A stretch of DNA of 60,961 nucleotides from CAZLWF01 sp031972835 (lineage in GTDB: Bacteria; Patescibacteriota; Minisyncoccia; Phycocordibacterales; UBA9973), in assembly GCA_031972835.1 (NCBI GenBank), contig DALYDX010000002.1, positions 1-60,961 on the forward strand, in the 5' to 3' direction. The position numbers and the translations under genes are program-made. Within the stretch, counting starts at the first letter, position 1. Each line of letters begins with the position of its first letter. Positions 46,894 through 54,716 of the stretch are shown here, piece after piece. The notes under the pieces were generated by a model. The model had not been told where the DNA came from and did not search any database. It saw only the letters and a program-made list of their open reading frames with translations.

Positions 46894-47730
46894 ATGATGA
46901 AAAGTCACAATGGTATAGAAGATACCAAAAGTTTTAGTACGGTCGTAAATAGTTTGCGGTCGTTTTTTATAAGCAGAGGATTTTTGGAAGTGCATACACA
47001 AGACAGGCTTTCGATACTGGCTGCTTGTGAAGATCCAAGTACGGTCGCCGTTTACAATTATCTGGGAGATGTGTGGCCATTGCCACAAACAGGTCAAATG
47101 TGGCTCGAATATGAATTGTTGAAGAACCCCGAAGCTCCGGGGTATTTTTGTGTCTCAACTAGTTATCGCAATGAACAAAATCCAGTAGAAGGTAGGCACA
47201 AGTTTATTTTCCCGATGTTTGAATTTGAATCAAAAGGTAACATCTCTGACTTAATAAAATTGGAACGCGACCTCCTGGAGCATTTAGGATTTGCAAAAGA
47301 TAAATTTATCGAAAAAGATTATGACGAATTAGCGAAATATTACAAAGTAGATGATCTTTCATGGAAAGAAGAAGGAAAGATGTATGAGGAATTTACACCG
47401 ACGTTGTTCTTGAAAAGTTTCCCTGAACGGACTTCACCCTTTTGGAATATGAAAAAGAAGGGGGAGTATGCAGAAAAAATAGATTGTATTATCGCTGGGC
47501 ACGAGACGATAGGCTCAGCTGAGCGTAGTACAGATGTAGCAGAGATGCGAAAACAATTTCATACAATTAGTGAAGGTGGATATGCAGATAAGTTATATGA
47601 GCTTTTTGGAGAAAGCAGGGTAGAGAAAGAACTTGAAGAATTCCTCTCCTTTGAATTCTTCCCTAGGTTCGGTGGTGGAATCGGTATAGGTAGACTCATA
47701 GACGGGATGAAAAAAGAAGGATTGATTTAA
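46894..47730 (+). CDS. Class II aminoacyl-tRNA synthetase-like protein without anticodon domain
   Basis: 278 aa, only a catalytic core of the Asp/Asn/Lys subclass IIb. Motif 1 region VNSLRSFFISRGFLEVHTQD, motif 2 TSYRNEQNPVEGRHKFIFPM (Arg present), and motif 3 FGGGIGIGRLIDGM, where the usual GxGxxER ends in GRL with the Arg kept. No OB-fold at the N-terminus and no insertion domain. Similar stand-alone cores include EpmA/PoxA, archaeal asparagine synthetase and proteins annotated only as aaRS-related. The actual substrate is unknown. Sits between dus and dnaX. Confidence 0.78.
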   Translation: MMKSHNGIEDTKSFSTVVNSLRSFFISRGFLEVHTQDRLSILAACEDPSTVAVYNYLGDVWPLPQTGQMWLEYELLKNPEAPGYFCVSTSYRNEQNPVEGRHKFIFPMFEFESKGNISDLIKLERDLLEHLGFAKDKFIEKDYDELAKYYKVDDLSWKEEGKMYEEFTPTLFLKSFPERTSPFWNMKKKGEYAEKIDCIIAGHETIGSAERSTDVAEMRKQFHTISEGGYADKLYELFGESRVEKELEEFLSFEFFPRFGGGIGIGRLIDGMKKEGLI

Positions 47731-47810
47731 ATTATCTATATCCATAGAAAGGCTCGAGATACACCCTTGGGCCTTTTGGTTTGCCAGAATATGAGTGCTA
47801 TAATCTGCCA

Positions 47811-48848
47811 ATGACAAACGAGCACACATCACTATATCGTAAGTACAGACCCGAGTCCTTCAAAGATGTGGTTGGACAAGACCATATAGTAAAAGTCTTG
47901 GAGTCTAGTATAAAAGATGGTCGCGTTGCACATGCATATCTATTTTCAGGTTCACGCGGCACCGGCAAGACTTCTATTGCTCGTCTTATGGCAAGCTCAC
48001 TTGGTATAAGTGACAAAGATTTGTACGAGATAGACGCAGCTAGCAACAACAAAGTCGAAGATGTCCGAGAAATCCGCGAAGGTGTCAGCACTCTACCTTT
48101 TGATTCAAAATACAAAATGTATATTTTGGATGAAGTACACATGCTCTCAAAGGGTGCGTTCAATGCGCTACTAAAAACTCTCGAAGAACCACCAGCACAT
48201 GTGATATTTATTCTCGCGACAACAGAGCTCGACAAAGTCCCAGAGACTATCGTTTCACGATGTCAGACTTTTAGTTTCAAAAAACCAAACGAGATTCTGC
48301 TTGCCAGCGTGGTTAAAGACGTAGTTAAAAAAGAGGGATATGTAATATCAGAAGATAGTATTGAGTTGATCGCAATCTTAGGAGAAGGATCTTTCAGGGA
48401 TACATTGGGAATTTTACAGAAAGTTTTATCTTCATCAAAAGACAAGAAAATAAGTTCTGAAGATATCGAGTCCATAACAGGAGCTCCTAGTTCGACCTTG
48501 GTCAATGATTTTTTGTCTGCTTTAGCTGAAAAGAATATAGCTAGCGGGATTGCCGTATTGTCTGTTCTAAACGAGCGCAATATAGACACTAGATTGTATT
48601 TGAATCTTGTTTTGATAAAATTGCGGTATGCGCTAATGCTTAGGTATGCCCCTGACATGAAGTCTTATATAGGAGAACATATCAGTACTAAAGATCTAGA
48701 TTTCTTGGAGGATTTAGTTTCTAGAAAACCAGATACTATAACTTCACGTACACTAGAAATACTATTAGATACTTATCAGAAGTTGCGCAGTACAGTGATA
48801 CCTAGTTTGCCTATAGAGATCGCTTTGATTGATATATGTGATAGATAG
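47811..48848 (+). CDS. dnaX: DNA polymerase III gamma subunit (clamp loader), short, no zinc motif
   Basis: 345 aa from ATG 47811 (the 47781 frame start lies upstream of the -10). AAA+ clamp-loader core: YRKYRPESFKDVVGQDHIV, Walker A FSGSRGTGKTSIARLMA, YEIDAASNNKVEDVREI, Walker B YILDEVHMLS, SRC motif ETIVSRCQTFSF, then the lid and collar domains. The four-Cys zinc module that normally lies between Walker A and the DAASN motif is missing, and there is no tau extension. TATAAT ends 6 nt before ATG (leaderless). Confidence 0.93.
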   Translation: MTNEHTSLYRKYRPESFKDVVGQDHIVKVLESSIKDGRVAHAYLFSGSRGTGKTSIARLMASSLGISDKDLYEIDAASNNKVEDVREIREGVSTLPFDSKYKMYILDEVHMLSKGAFNALLKTLEEPPAHVIFILATTELDKVPETIVSRCQTFSFKKPNEILLASVVKDVVKKEGYVISEDSIELIAILGEGSFRDTLGILQKVLSSSKDKKISSEDIESITGAPSSTLVNDFLSALAEKNIASGIAVLSVLNERNIDTRLYLNLVLIKLRYALMLRYAPDMKSYIGEHISTKDLDFLEDLVSRKPDTITSRTLEILLDTYQKLRSTVIPSLPIEIALIDICDR

Positions 48849-48851
48849 TAT

Positions 48852-49817
48852 ATGAATTTTAATAAACATAAAAAAAGCATATTGATTGGCCTAGTCGCTT
48901 TTATAATTGGTGGATTGTGCGTATATTTTTTACACAATAACCATGTGGTAAATTTTTCTGAGGAAAGGTTTGATGATGATTACGAGTTCATCTCACCACT
49001 TTTGGAATGTGACAGTTTCGAGTCAAAGGAGTTAGCTTCATTCGATGAAAAGATACATAACCTTACAGATACTCTTATGCAGAATGGAACAGTAGAAGAT
49101 ATATCGTACTACTTTAGGGATCTAAATAACGGTGTTTGGGTTGGGGTCAATGAAAATGACAAATTCTCTCCTGCATCTTTGATGAAGTTACCGCTTATGA
49201 TTTCATATCTAAAAGAAGCAGAGTCTAATCCTAGTATAATAGAAAAAACATATGCCTTTACCAAGGAAGATGACAATTACAGCAAGCAAAATATAAAACC
49301 TGAAGAGTTGATGGAGATAGGTAATTCATACACAGTACAAGAGCTTATCAATAGGATGATTCAGTACTCTGACAACTCAGCACTACGAATTTTGTTTAAA
49401 AATAGTACAAGTTTTGGCTACAAAGTTTTCGACGACCTAGGTATTGAGTTGCCAGCAAATGACAATGAAGAGAACTTTATGGATGTAAGAACATACTCTC
49501 GATTTTTCCGTATTCTATACAATGGATCATATCTCAATTTTGCAAATTCTGACGTAGCTCTGCAAATACTTTCTATGACACAGTACAAGGACGGTATTGT
49601 TGCAGGTGTACCTGAGGGTACAGTTGTGTCGCACAAGTTCGGTGAAAGAAAAATAGGGGAGGAAGAACAACTTCATGACTGTGGTATTGTGTATTACCCA
49701 GAGAGTCCATACGTTTTGTGTATTATGACTAGAGGTAAAGATCTGGACAAGATGTCCAGTGCAGTGGAAGAGCTTTCTAGGTTTACGTATAAGGAGGTTA
49801 GTAAAAATTTTAAATAG
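48852..49817 (+). CDS. Secreted class A beta-lactamase-like serine hydrolase
   Basis: 321 aa, 3 bp after dnaX. One N-terminal TM or signal anchor (about 9-27, ILIGLVAFIIGGLCVYFL), then the PBP/beta-lactamase fold: FSPASLMKLPLMISYLKE with the SxxK Ser about 113, YSDNSALRIL (SDN motif) and VVSHKFGERKIG, where the KTG box reads KFG. A Glu166-like residue is not evident in the expected omega loop. Could be a DD-peptidase-like or a non-hydrolytic relative; resistance is not implied. Confidence 0.8.
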   Translation: MNFNKHKKSILIGLVAFIIGGLCVYFLHNNHVVNFSEERFDDDYEFISPLLECDSFESKELASFDEKIHNLTDTLMQNGTVEDISYYFRDLNNGVWVGVNENDKFSPASLMKLPLMISYLKEAESNPSIIEKTYAFTKEDDNYSKQNIKPEELMEIGNSYTVQELINRMIQYSDNSALRILFKNSTSFGYKVFDDLGIELPANDNEENFMDVRTYSRFFRILYNGSYLNFANSDVALQILSMTQYKDGIVAGVPEGTVVSHKFGERKIGEEEQLHDCGIVYYPESPYVLCIMTRGKDLDKMSSAVEELSRFTYKEVSKNFK

Positions 49818-49825
49818 TTTAGAAA

Positions 49826-49866
49826 AAGAAAAAATAGAGATTATTAATCTCTATTTTTTCTTTTTC
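49826..49866. terminator. Bidirectional terminator between the hydrolase and the GIY-YIG gene
   Basis: AAAATAGAGATTA/TAATCTCTATTTT perfect palindrome with A5 and T6 flanks. It overlaps the stop codon of the GIY-YIG gene. Confidence 0.87.
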
Positions 49867-50260
49867 TTTAAAATCAATTCGCTCTTTTGTTCGCGAGTTA
49901 GCCTTTTTAGTTCTGCTTCACGAGCGCGGACTTTTGCGTAAGTTTTAAATTTCTCAGAATATTTCAAAACCACAGGTCTACGAATCTTTGTATAGTGNNN
50001 NNNNNNNNNNNNNNNNNNNNNNNNNNNNNNNNNNNNNNNNNNNNNNNNNNNNNNNNNNNNNNNNNNNNNNNNNNNNNNNNNNNNNNNNNNNNNNNNNTTT
50101 TAAATTTCTCAGAATATTTCAAAACCACAGGTCTACGAATCTTTGTATAGTGAGCTCCAGATTTTAGATTATTGTGTGCGTGAATGCGCTTTTCTAGGTT
50201 GGTTGTGGAACCGACATATAGAGTTTTGTCTTTACACTCTAGGATATATACGAAATACAT
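49846..50260 (-). CDS. GIY-YIG nuclease superfamily protein, interrupted by an artificial gap
   Basis: Right part, 50260 down to 50098: MYFVYILECKDKTLYVGSTT, LEKRIHAHNNLKSGAHYTKI, VVLKYSEKFK, i.e. the GIY-YIG motif as VYI...YVG, with Arg and His of the active site. Left part, 49997 down to about 49846, repeats the last 18 codons and continues KTYAKVRAREAELKRLTREQ ... KKKKK-stop. Deleting the 100 Ns and one 55-bp copy gives a normal UPF0213/YhbQ-type protein of about 84 aa. So the gene is intact in the organism; the break is in the assembly. Left end estimated from the TAG in the terminator palindrome. Confidence 0.85.
49998..50097. other. 100-N scaffold gap
   Basis: Exactly 100 N, flanked by 49943-49997 and 50098-50152, which are identical over 55 bp. 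Confidence 0.99.
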
Positions 50261-50276
50261 TTATTTATTTTAGCAT

Positions 50277-51755
50277 CTAACCTTCAAGATTGAGTGTCTC
50301 GTCTATACGTATTTGTGATACGAACTCAGGTACGTGGGAAACGAGTATCATAGCACCAGTGTATGCAGAAAGTGCTTTTGCTATCACAGGAATATGGCGG
50401 AAGTTTATATGGTTTGTCGGCTCGTCGAGTATGAGTAATCCTGGTCGGAGTAGTACAAGCCGCGCAAAAGCCACTAATCCTTTTTGACCTTCAGACAGTG
50501 CGCCGATTTTTGTATTTATCACATCGCTTTTTATTAGGAAACTTGATGCAACAGCACGGAGTTTTTCTTGATCTACCTTCACTCCACTTTCAAGCATTGC
50601 ATCAGCGAGACATTTGAATACTGGGTCATCAAAGTTTAGGGTCGAGAAGTCTTGTCGATAATATCCAACACGGATATCAGGAGATATCTTTGCACCTTTT
50701 GCTCGTCCAGTTGCCATGCTTTCTAGGAGTGTGCTTTTACCGATTCCGTTCGGGCCCTTGAGTAGTAAATGTTGGTTTTTCTTGAGTTTTATATTTGCAG
50801 TGCGATCTATGATCTTATGTGTAGTCGGATGCATAATTGTAAAAGATGTGATGTTCATTATTTCTCCCAAGATATCTTCCTGGGCTGGGATTATGAAGTC
50901 GCGGATAGTCTTGTCTTCTTTGCGGACATCTACCATTTCTTCTTCGAGTTCCTCGGCAAGTTCTTTCATGCGTTTTGCTACTAGACGTAGTCTTCCTCCC
51001 TTGTGAGCGAATTCATTGGACTTATCTTTTTTTGCTTGGATTTGTTTTGCAAGTTGAGCGTTCTTCATATTTTCTTTCTCAACTCGAGCTGAAATATCTT
51101 TTAGTACATCTTTGTAGTTTCCAACATACTGTTCGACTTTTCGAGTATAGACATCTAGGTACAAGACTCCAGTTGAAAATGCATTCAAGAAATCTGCATC
51201 GTGAGAAATCACCATCACAGTTTTTTTATAATTAACCAAGAAATCTGTGAGGTGTTTGATACCAGCGTGGTCTAGATTGTTTGTAGGCTCATCAAGTAGA
51301 AGTAGGTCAGGATCCTGGATCAGAGCTGATGCGAGGAGTAGGCGAGCTTGTTGTCCTCCGGAAAAAGTCTTGATCACGCGATCGTGAACCTTTGCGTGAC
51401 CTTTTAGATTTACAATCTCGAGTACTTCATCGATTTTTGGATCGATATCGTAGACTTTTTTCTTGAAACATTTTTGGAAAAAATCTCGTACAGTTAGATC
51501 CATATCTTCGCGAGGTATTACTTGGCGGGCGATTGCAATCGATGTGCCACTAACTATATTGATCGTTCCATTTTCAGGCTGGTGTAGTCCTGTAATAAGT
51601 CCGAATATTGTACTTTTACCTGCACCGTTCTGTCCCATGATTGTGATCTTGCTTTCAGAACGCAGGGTAAAACTAACCTCTTCGAGTATTGGTTTGTTTG
51701 GCCCGTATTCAAATGTTACTTCCTCAAATCGGAGTATTGCTTCGTTTTTTGCCAT
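50277..51755 (-). CDS. ABC-F family ATPase
   Basis: 492 aa, two ABC cassettes without membrane domains. Cassette 1: Walker A MGQNGAGKST, signature FSGGQQARLLLASAL, Walker B LLLLDEPTNNLD; linker of about 80 residues rich in charge (MKNAQLAKQIQAKKDKSNEF); cassette 2: KGPNGIGKSTLL, signature LSEGQKGLVAFARL, LLILDEPTNHINF. ABC-F proteins act on the ribosome (EttA-like or resistance type); the subfamily cannot be settled here. The extended -10 TGC-TATAGT lies about 30 nt before ATG. Confidence 0.92.
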   Translation of the reverse strand: MAKNEAILRFEEVTFEYGPNKPILEEVSFTLRSESKITIMGQNGAGKSTIFGLITGLHQPENGTINIVSGTSIAIARQVIPREDMDLTVRDFFQKCFKKKVYDIDPKIDEVLEIVNLKGHAKVHDRVIKTFSGGQQARLLLASALIQDPDLLLLDEPTNNLDHAGIKHLTDFLVNYKKTVMVISHDADFLNAFSTGVLYLDVYTRKVEQYVGNYKDVLKDISARVEKENMKNAQLAKQIQAKKDKSNEFAHKGGRLRLVAKRMKELAEELEEEMVDVRKEDKTIRDFIIPAQEDILGEIMNITSFTIMHPTTHKIIDRTANIKLKKNQHLLLKGPNGIGKSTLLESMATGRAKGAKISPDIRVGYYRQDFSTLNFDDPVFKCLADAMLESGVKVDQEKLRAVASSFLIKSDVINTKIGALSEGQKGLVAFARLVLLRPGLLILDEPTNHINFRHIPVIAKALSAYTGAMILVSHVPEFVSQIRIDETLNLEG

Positions 51756-51867
51756 ATATTGTTTATTAGATTCTTGAGAGTAGACTATAGCAGAAATTGT
51801 CCGAATTTCTAAATTTTTCTTGACCTATTTTTTCTTGGTGCTATTGTTGTAACCAAACAAAGATAAT

Positions 51868-52461
51868 ATGAATATAGTTCTTTCAACTAGAAATATTAGT
51901 AAAGCAGAGCAAATAAAAGCAATATTTGCTAGTTCGCTTATAAATATCCAAACACTTGATGAAGCGGGTATAAAAGGTGATGCAGTCGAAGACGGAGGAA
52001 CCTTAAAGGAAAACGCATTCAAGAAAGTGGTGTACGCAATAGCTTTTGCCGAAAAAGGTTCGTGGGTTATGGCTGATAATACAGGAATATTTATAGATGC
52101 TCTAGATGGAGAGCCGGGTATAAAATCTGCTAGATGGGCAGGGAAGGGAAAAAGTACTGAAGATATAATGCGCTACTGCCTTAAAAAGATGAAAGGTATT
52201 GAAAATCGTAGAGCGTATTTTGAAACTGTCGTAGCTCTGATCTCACCAGAAGGCAAGGAGTATTATTTTTCCGGTAAGCTTTATGGCAAATTGCTCGAAG
52301 CTCCGCGCACAGATCCACAACCGAGCATGCCGTATAGTCCACTGTTTTTACCAAATGGACATGATAAGGTCTGGGCAGAGATGACCGTAGAAGAAGAGAA
52401 TGCAATCTCTCATAGAGGTAAAGCGTTCAAGCAGGTGCTTCTGTTTTTGCAAAAGTTTTAA
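51868..52461 (+). CDS. Non-canonical purine NTP pyrophosphatase, HAM1/RdgB family
   Basis: Hydrolyses dITP/XTP to keep deaminated purines out of DNA. 197 aa. NIVLSTRNISKAEQIKAIF (N-terminal STRN where most have ATxN), GGTLKENAFKKVVYA, MADNTGIFIDALDGEPGIKS (the D-x-G-L-x-V loop), MPYSPLFLPNGHDKVWAEM (family F.YDP.F.P) and the C-terminal SHRGKAF. All motifs are recognisable, with the divergent PSMPYSPLF form. Between ABC-F and EEP genes. Confidence 0.88.
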   Translation: MNIVLSTRNISKAEQIKAIFASSLINIQTLDEAGIKGDAVEDGGTLKENAFKKVVYAIAFAEKGSWVMADNTGIFIDALDGEPGIKSARWAGKGKSTEDIMRYCLKKMKGIENRRAYFETVVALISPEGKEYYFSGKLYGKLLEAPRTDPQPSMPYSPLFLPNGHDKVWAEMTVEEENAISHRGKAFKQVLLFLQKF

Positions 52462-52462
52462 A

Positions 52463-52489
52463 CCAAAAACCTCCCACTCGGGAGGTTTT
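52463..52489. terminator. Terminator between the HAM1 and EEP genes
   Basis: AAAAACCTCCC-actc-GGGAGGTTTTT, usable from both sides for the convergent pair. Confidence 0.88.
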
Positions 52490-52495
52490 TATAAT

Positions 52496-53242
52496 TTAAA
52501 TTTCCAAGTATAAGGGAGCATGATCTGAAACCACATCAGGCATAACTTTAAAATCTTTTTCTTTTAAATCTTTTGATATAAAAACATAGTCTGCGAATAG
52601 TTCTTGTTTTTTATATAATTCTGTTCTGGTTGAATTAATTTTATAATTTTTGATTAGATTTTTGAAATCTTTTTCAAACATCCCAATGCTCTCTGTGTCT
52701 GGTCTTAGATTGAAGTCTCCGCAGATTATTTTTTGATCATTTTTTAAATCAAGTGCAGTTTCAAGTATTATATTTGATTGGTTGATGCGCTCCTTATTGT
52801 CTCCTTTAAATTGACTTGTCCAATGCCCATGGACATTTATTATCAGATATTTTTTTTCATTTGATTTAATTTCAATCCATTGCAATTTTCTATTATGATC
52901 AGATGTTTCAGAATATGGATTATAATTTTCATTCTTGTATATATAATCCTCACCACTCCTGATCACTTCAATGTTATTTTTTGCAAATATTGCAATACCG
53001 TAAGCTCTGTCAATAACAGGGCAAAAATACCCTGTATGCTCTGGAATGATTTTACTGATTTCTTTAAAAAGTTGATGCCTGGCGTCTTCTTCAATAATAT
53101 AATCAGAAGTTTTCACTTCCTTGTCTAGGTCATGAAATATTTCTTGCAGACAAAAAATATCTATATCCTGATTTTCTTTGAAGAATTTAATTAATGGTTC
53201 GTGCATTCTTCCACCCCAAGTATTTAGTGTAATTATTTTCAT
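52496..53242 (-). CDS. Endonuclease/exonuclease/phosphatase (EEP) family protein
   Basis: 248 aa, DNase I-like fold: KIITLNTWGGRMHEPLIKFF, CLQEIFHD (metal Glu in QE), INVHGHWTSQFKG, IICGDFNLRPDTESIGMF (GDFN) and the final VSDHAPLYLEI (SDH). No signal peptide. Substrate may be nucleic acid, phosphoinositide-like or other phosphodiester. It starts 3 bases after the 3' end of tRNA-Gln, so it appears to be transcribed through the tRNA, as the GT-C gene is behind tRNA-Leu. Confidence 0.87.
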   Translation of the reverse strand: MKIITLNTWGGRMHEPLIKFFKENQDIDIFCLQEIFHDLDKEVKTSDYIIEEDARHQLFKEISKIIPEHTGYFCPVIDRAYGIAIFAKNNIEVIRSGEDYIYKNENYNPYSETSDHNRKLQWIEIKSNEKKYLIINVHGHWTSQFKGDNKERINQSNIILETALDLKNDQKIICGDFNLRPDTESIGMFEKDFKNLIKNYKINSTRTELYKKQELFADYVFISKDLKEKDFKVMPDVVSDHAPLYLEI

Positions 53243-53244
53243 TG

Positions 53245-53315
53245 CTGCCAGACCTGGACTCGAACCAAGATAACCTCCTCCAGAGGGAGGTGTCCTACCA
53301 TTAGACGATCTGGCA
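53245..53315 (-). tRNA. tRNA-Gln (CUG)
   Basis: Acceptor TGCCAGA/TCTGGCA, D-arm GTCT/GGAC, anticodon loop CTCTGGA in stem CCTCC/GGAGG, T-loop TTCGAGT, discriminator G. Upstream TTGAAA-17-TATTGT near 53340-53370 on the minus strand. CCA is not encoded. Confidence 0.92.
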
Positions 53316-53415
53316 ATATTCTTAACACGTTCACAATACTATATTGGAACTTTATTTTCAACGATTTTGAAAATACTAAAAGAACATCTATACTTGATGT
53401 GTGGAAAGTAAAAAT

Positions 53416-54027
53416 ATGCAAACAAATGTCCGTCTAGTTTTAGCACAAATAGGTGTCATTTTTGTTTTACCAGTATTTCTGATTTATTTTGGGATAGTAC
53501 CAGAATCTTGGCGCATAGTTGTATTGTTCGTCTCATCACTTTTTATTTATGGAATTATCAGGTATGAGCATTGGACACAGAGTGATTTCGGATACAGACT
53601 CGACAACTTTCGTCACGCGCTTTTGCCCTATGCAGCATTTACTTTGGTTGGAGTGACTTTGATAATTTGGTTTGCAGATCAAAACGGCATGACTCCTGTT
53701 TCTGGTTGGTGGACCAATCCACATTTTTTATATTTGTTTTTAATAGTTTCTTTTTTACAAGAGTTTGCTTTTCGAGGGTTTTTAATCCCACTGCTTAAAA
53801 AAGTTTTTACAGATAGACTGGGCATCGTTTTAATCAATGCGCTTTTATTTACACTACTTCATATTCTCTATCCGATTCCGACTATTATGTTGCCACTAGC
53901 TTTTATCGGAGGTTTGGGATTTGCGACTATGTATTTGATTTATCCAAATTTAATTTTAATTAGTCTCGCTCATTCTGTTTTGAATTTTACTGCTGTACTT
54001 TTAGGCTTTTTCACTATAATCTCATAA
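53416..54027 (+). CDS. CPBP-family intramembrane protease-like protein
   Basis: 203 aa from ATG 53416 (a GTG at 53401 is possible). Six or more TM helices. CPBP/Abi motifs: QEFAFRGFL (usual EExxxR, first Glu is Gln), LFTLLHILY (FxxxH) and SLAHSVLNFTA (HxxxN). The Gln for Glu change needs care, but the remaining ligands are kept. Such proteases take part in prenyl-protein processing, membrane protein turnover or bacteriocin immunity; the role here is unknown. Followed by DedA 1 bp later. Confidence 0.83.
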   Translation: MQTNVRLVLAQIGVIFVLPVFLIYFGIVPESWRIVVLFVSSLFIYGIIRYEHWTQSDFGYRLDNFRHALLPYAAFTLVGVTLIIWFADQNGMTPVSGWWTNPHFLYLFLIVSFLQEFAFRGFLIPLLKKVFTDRLGIVLINALLFTLLHILYPIPTIMLPLAFIGGLGFATMYLIYPNLILISLAHSVLNFTAVLLGFFTIIS

Positions 54028-54028
54028 T

Positions 54029-54673
54029 ATGTTCGAACACTTAACACTTTACGTACAAAACTCAATCCTACCTCTAGGGGCGCTCGGAGTTTTTACCGGT
54101 TCTATCATAGAAGAGGTGATTGCTGTTATACCTTCATATATTGTGCAGATGGGTGGAGGATTTTTACTCATGGGTGTTGATCCGATAAACCTCACTTCTA
54201 TACTCAAGCTTTTTATGTTGGTAATACTCCCGGCGTCTATCGGCGTCACTATCGGGTCTATCTTTGTATATTATTTAGTTTTAAAAGGAGGGGAACCAGT
54301 GGTGAGAAAATTTGGTTGGATACTTGGAGTAAGCTGGGAGTCTATAGAGTTATTTGTCGCAAAGCAGAGAAAGCGTGGTAACGATACACTTATTGTCTTT
54401 ATATTTAGAACATTACCGTTTATCCCAAGTGTTGTAGTGTGTGCATATGCAGGGATTATAGGTATGAGCATGACCAGGTACATGGTCCTAACTTTTTTCG
54501 GAACTCTCATACGTGCGGCAGTATTGGGATTTGCAGGTTGGCAGACCGGGATAGCTTACGAAAAATACGGTAAAGAAATTCAAAATTTTGAGCATATAGG
54601 TTTATACATAATAGGCTTTATAGTAGTGCTCTTTATTTTCTTGCGATTTAGAAAAAATAGATTAAATAAATAG
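54029..54673 (+). CDS. DedA/VTT-domain membrane protein
   Basis: 214 aa, five or six TM segments. SNARE-associated (VTT) family features: TGSIIEEVIAVIPSYIVQMGGG (E near a re-entrant helix), GVTIGSIFVYYLVLKGG, RKRGNDTLIVFIFRTLPFIP with the conserved F-x-R-x-x-P and SVVVCAYAGIIGMSMTRYM. Members flip polyprenyl phosphate or phosphatidylethanolamine; recycling of the lipid carrier would fit the GT and wall genes, by inference. Confidence 0.87.
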   Translation: MFEHLTLYVQNSILPLGALGVFTGSIIEEVIAVIPSYIVQMGGGFLLMGVDPINLTSILKLFMLVILPASIGVTIGSIFVYYLVLKGGEPVVRKFGWILGVSWESIELFVAKQRKRGNDTLIVFIFRTLPFIPSVVVCAYAGIIGMSMTRYMVLTFFGTLIRAAVLGFAGWQTGIAYEKYGKEIQNFEHIGLYIIGFIVVLFIFLRFRKNRLNK

Positions 54674-54704
54674 TTTTCCTTTCGTAAGCAAGCTCAGATT
54701 ATGT

Positions 54705-54710
54705 TATAAT
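54705..54710 (+). promoter_or_regulatory. -10 of the surface protein genes, leaderless arrangement
   Basis: TATAAT, then six bases (ttttct) and ATG 54717. Confidence 0.7.
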
Positions 54711-54716
54711 TTTTCT

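Noticed and set aside
50277..51755. Antibiotic-resistance ABC-F
   Set aside because: ABC-F is clear, but the linker does not allow a resistance subfamily to be chosen by eye.
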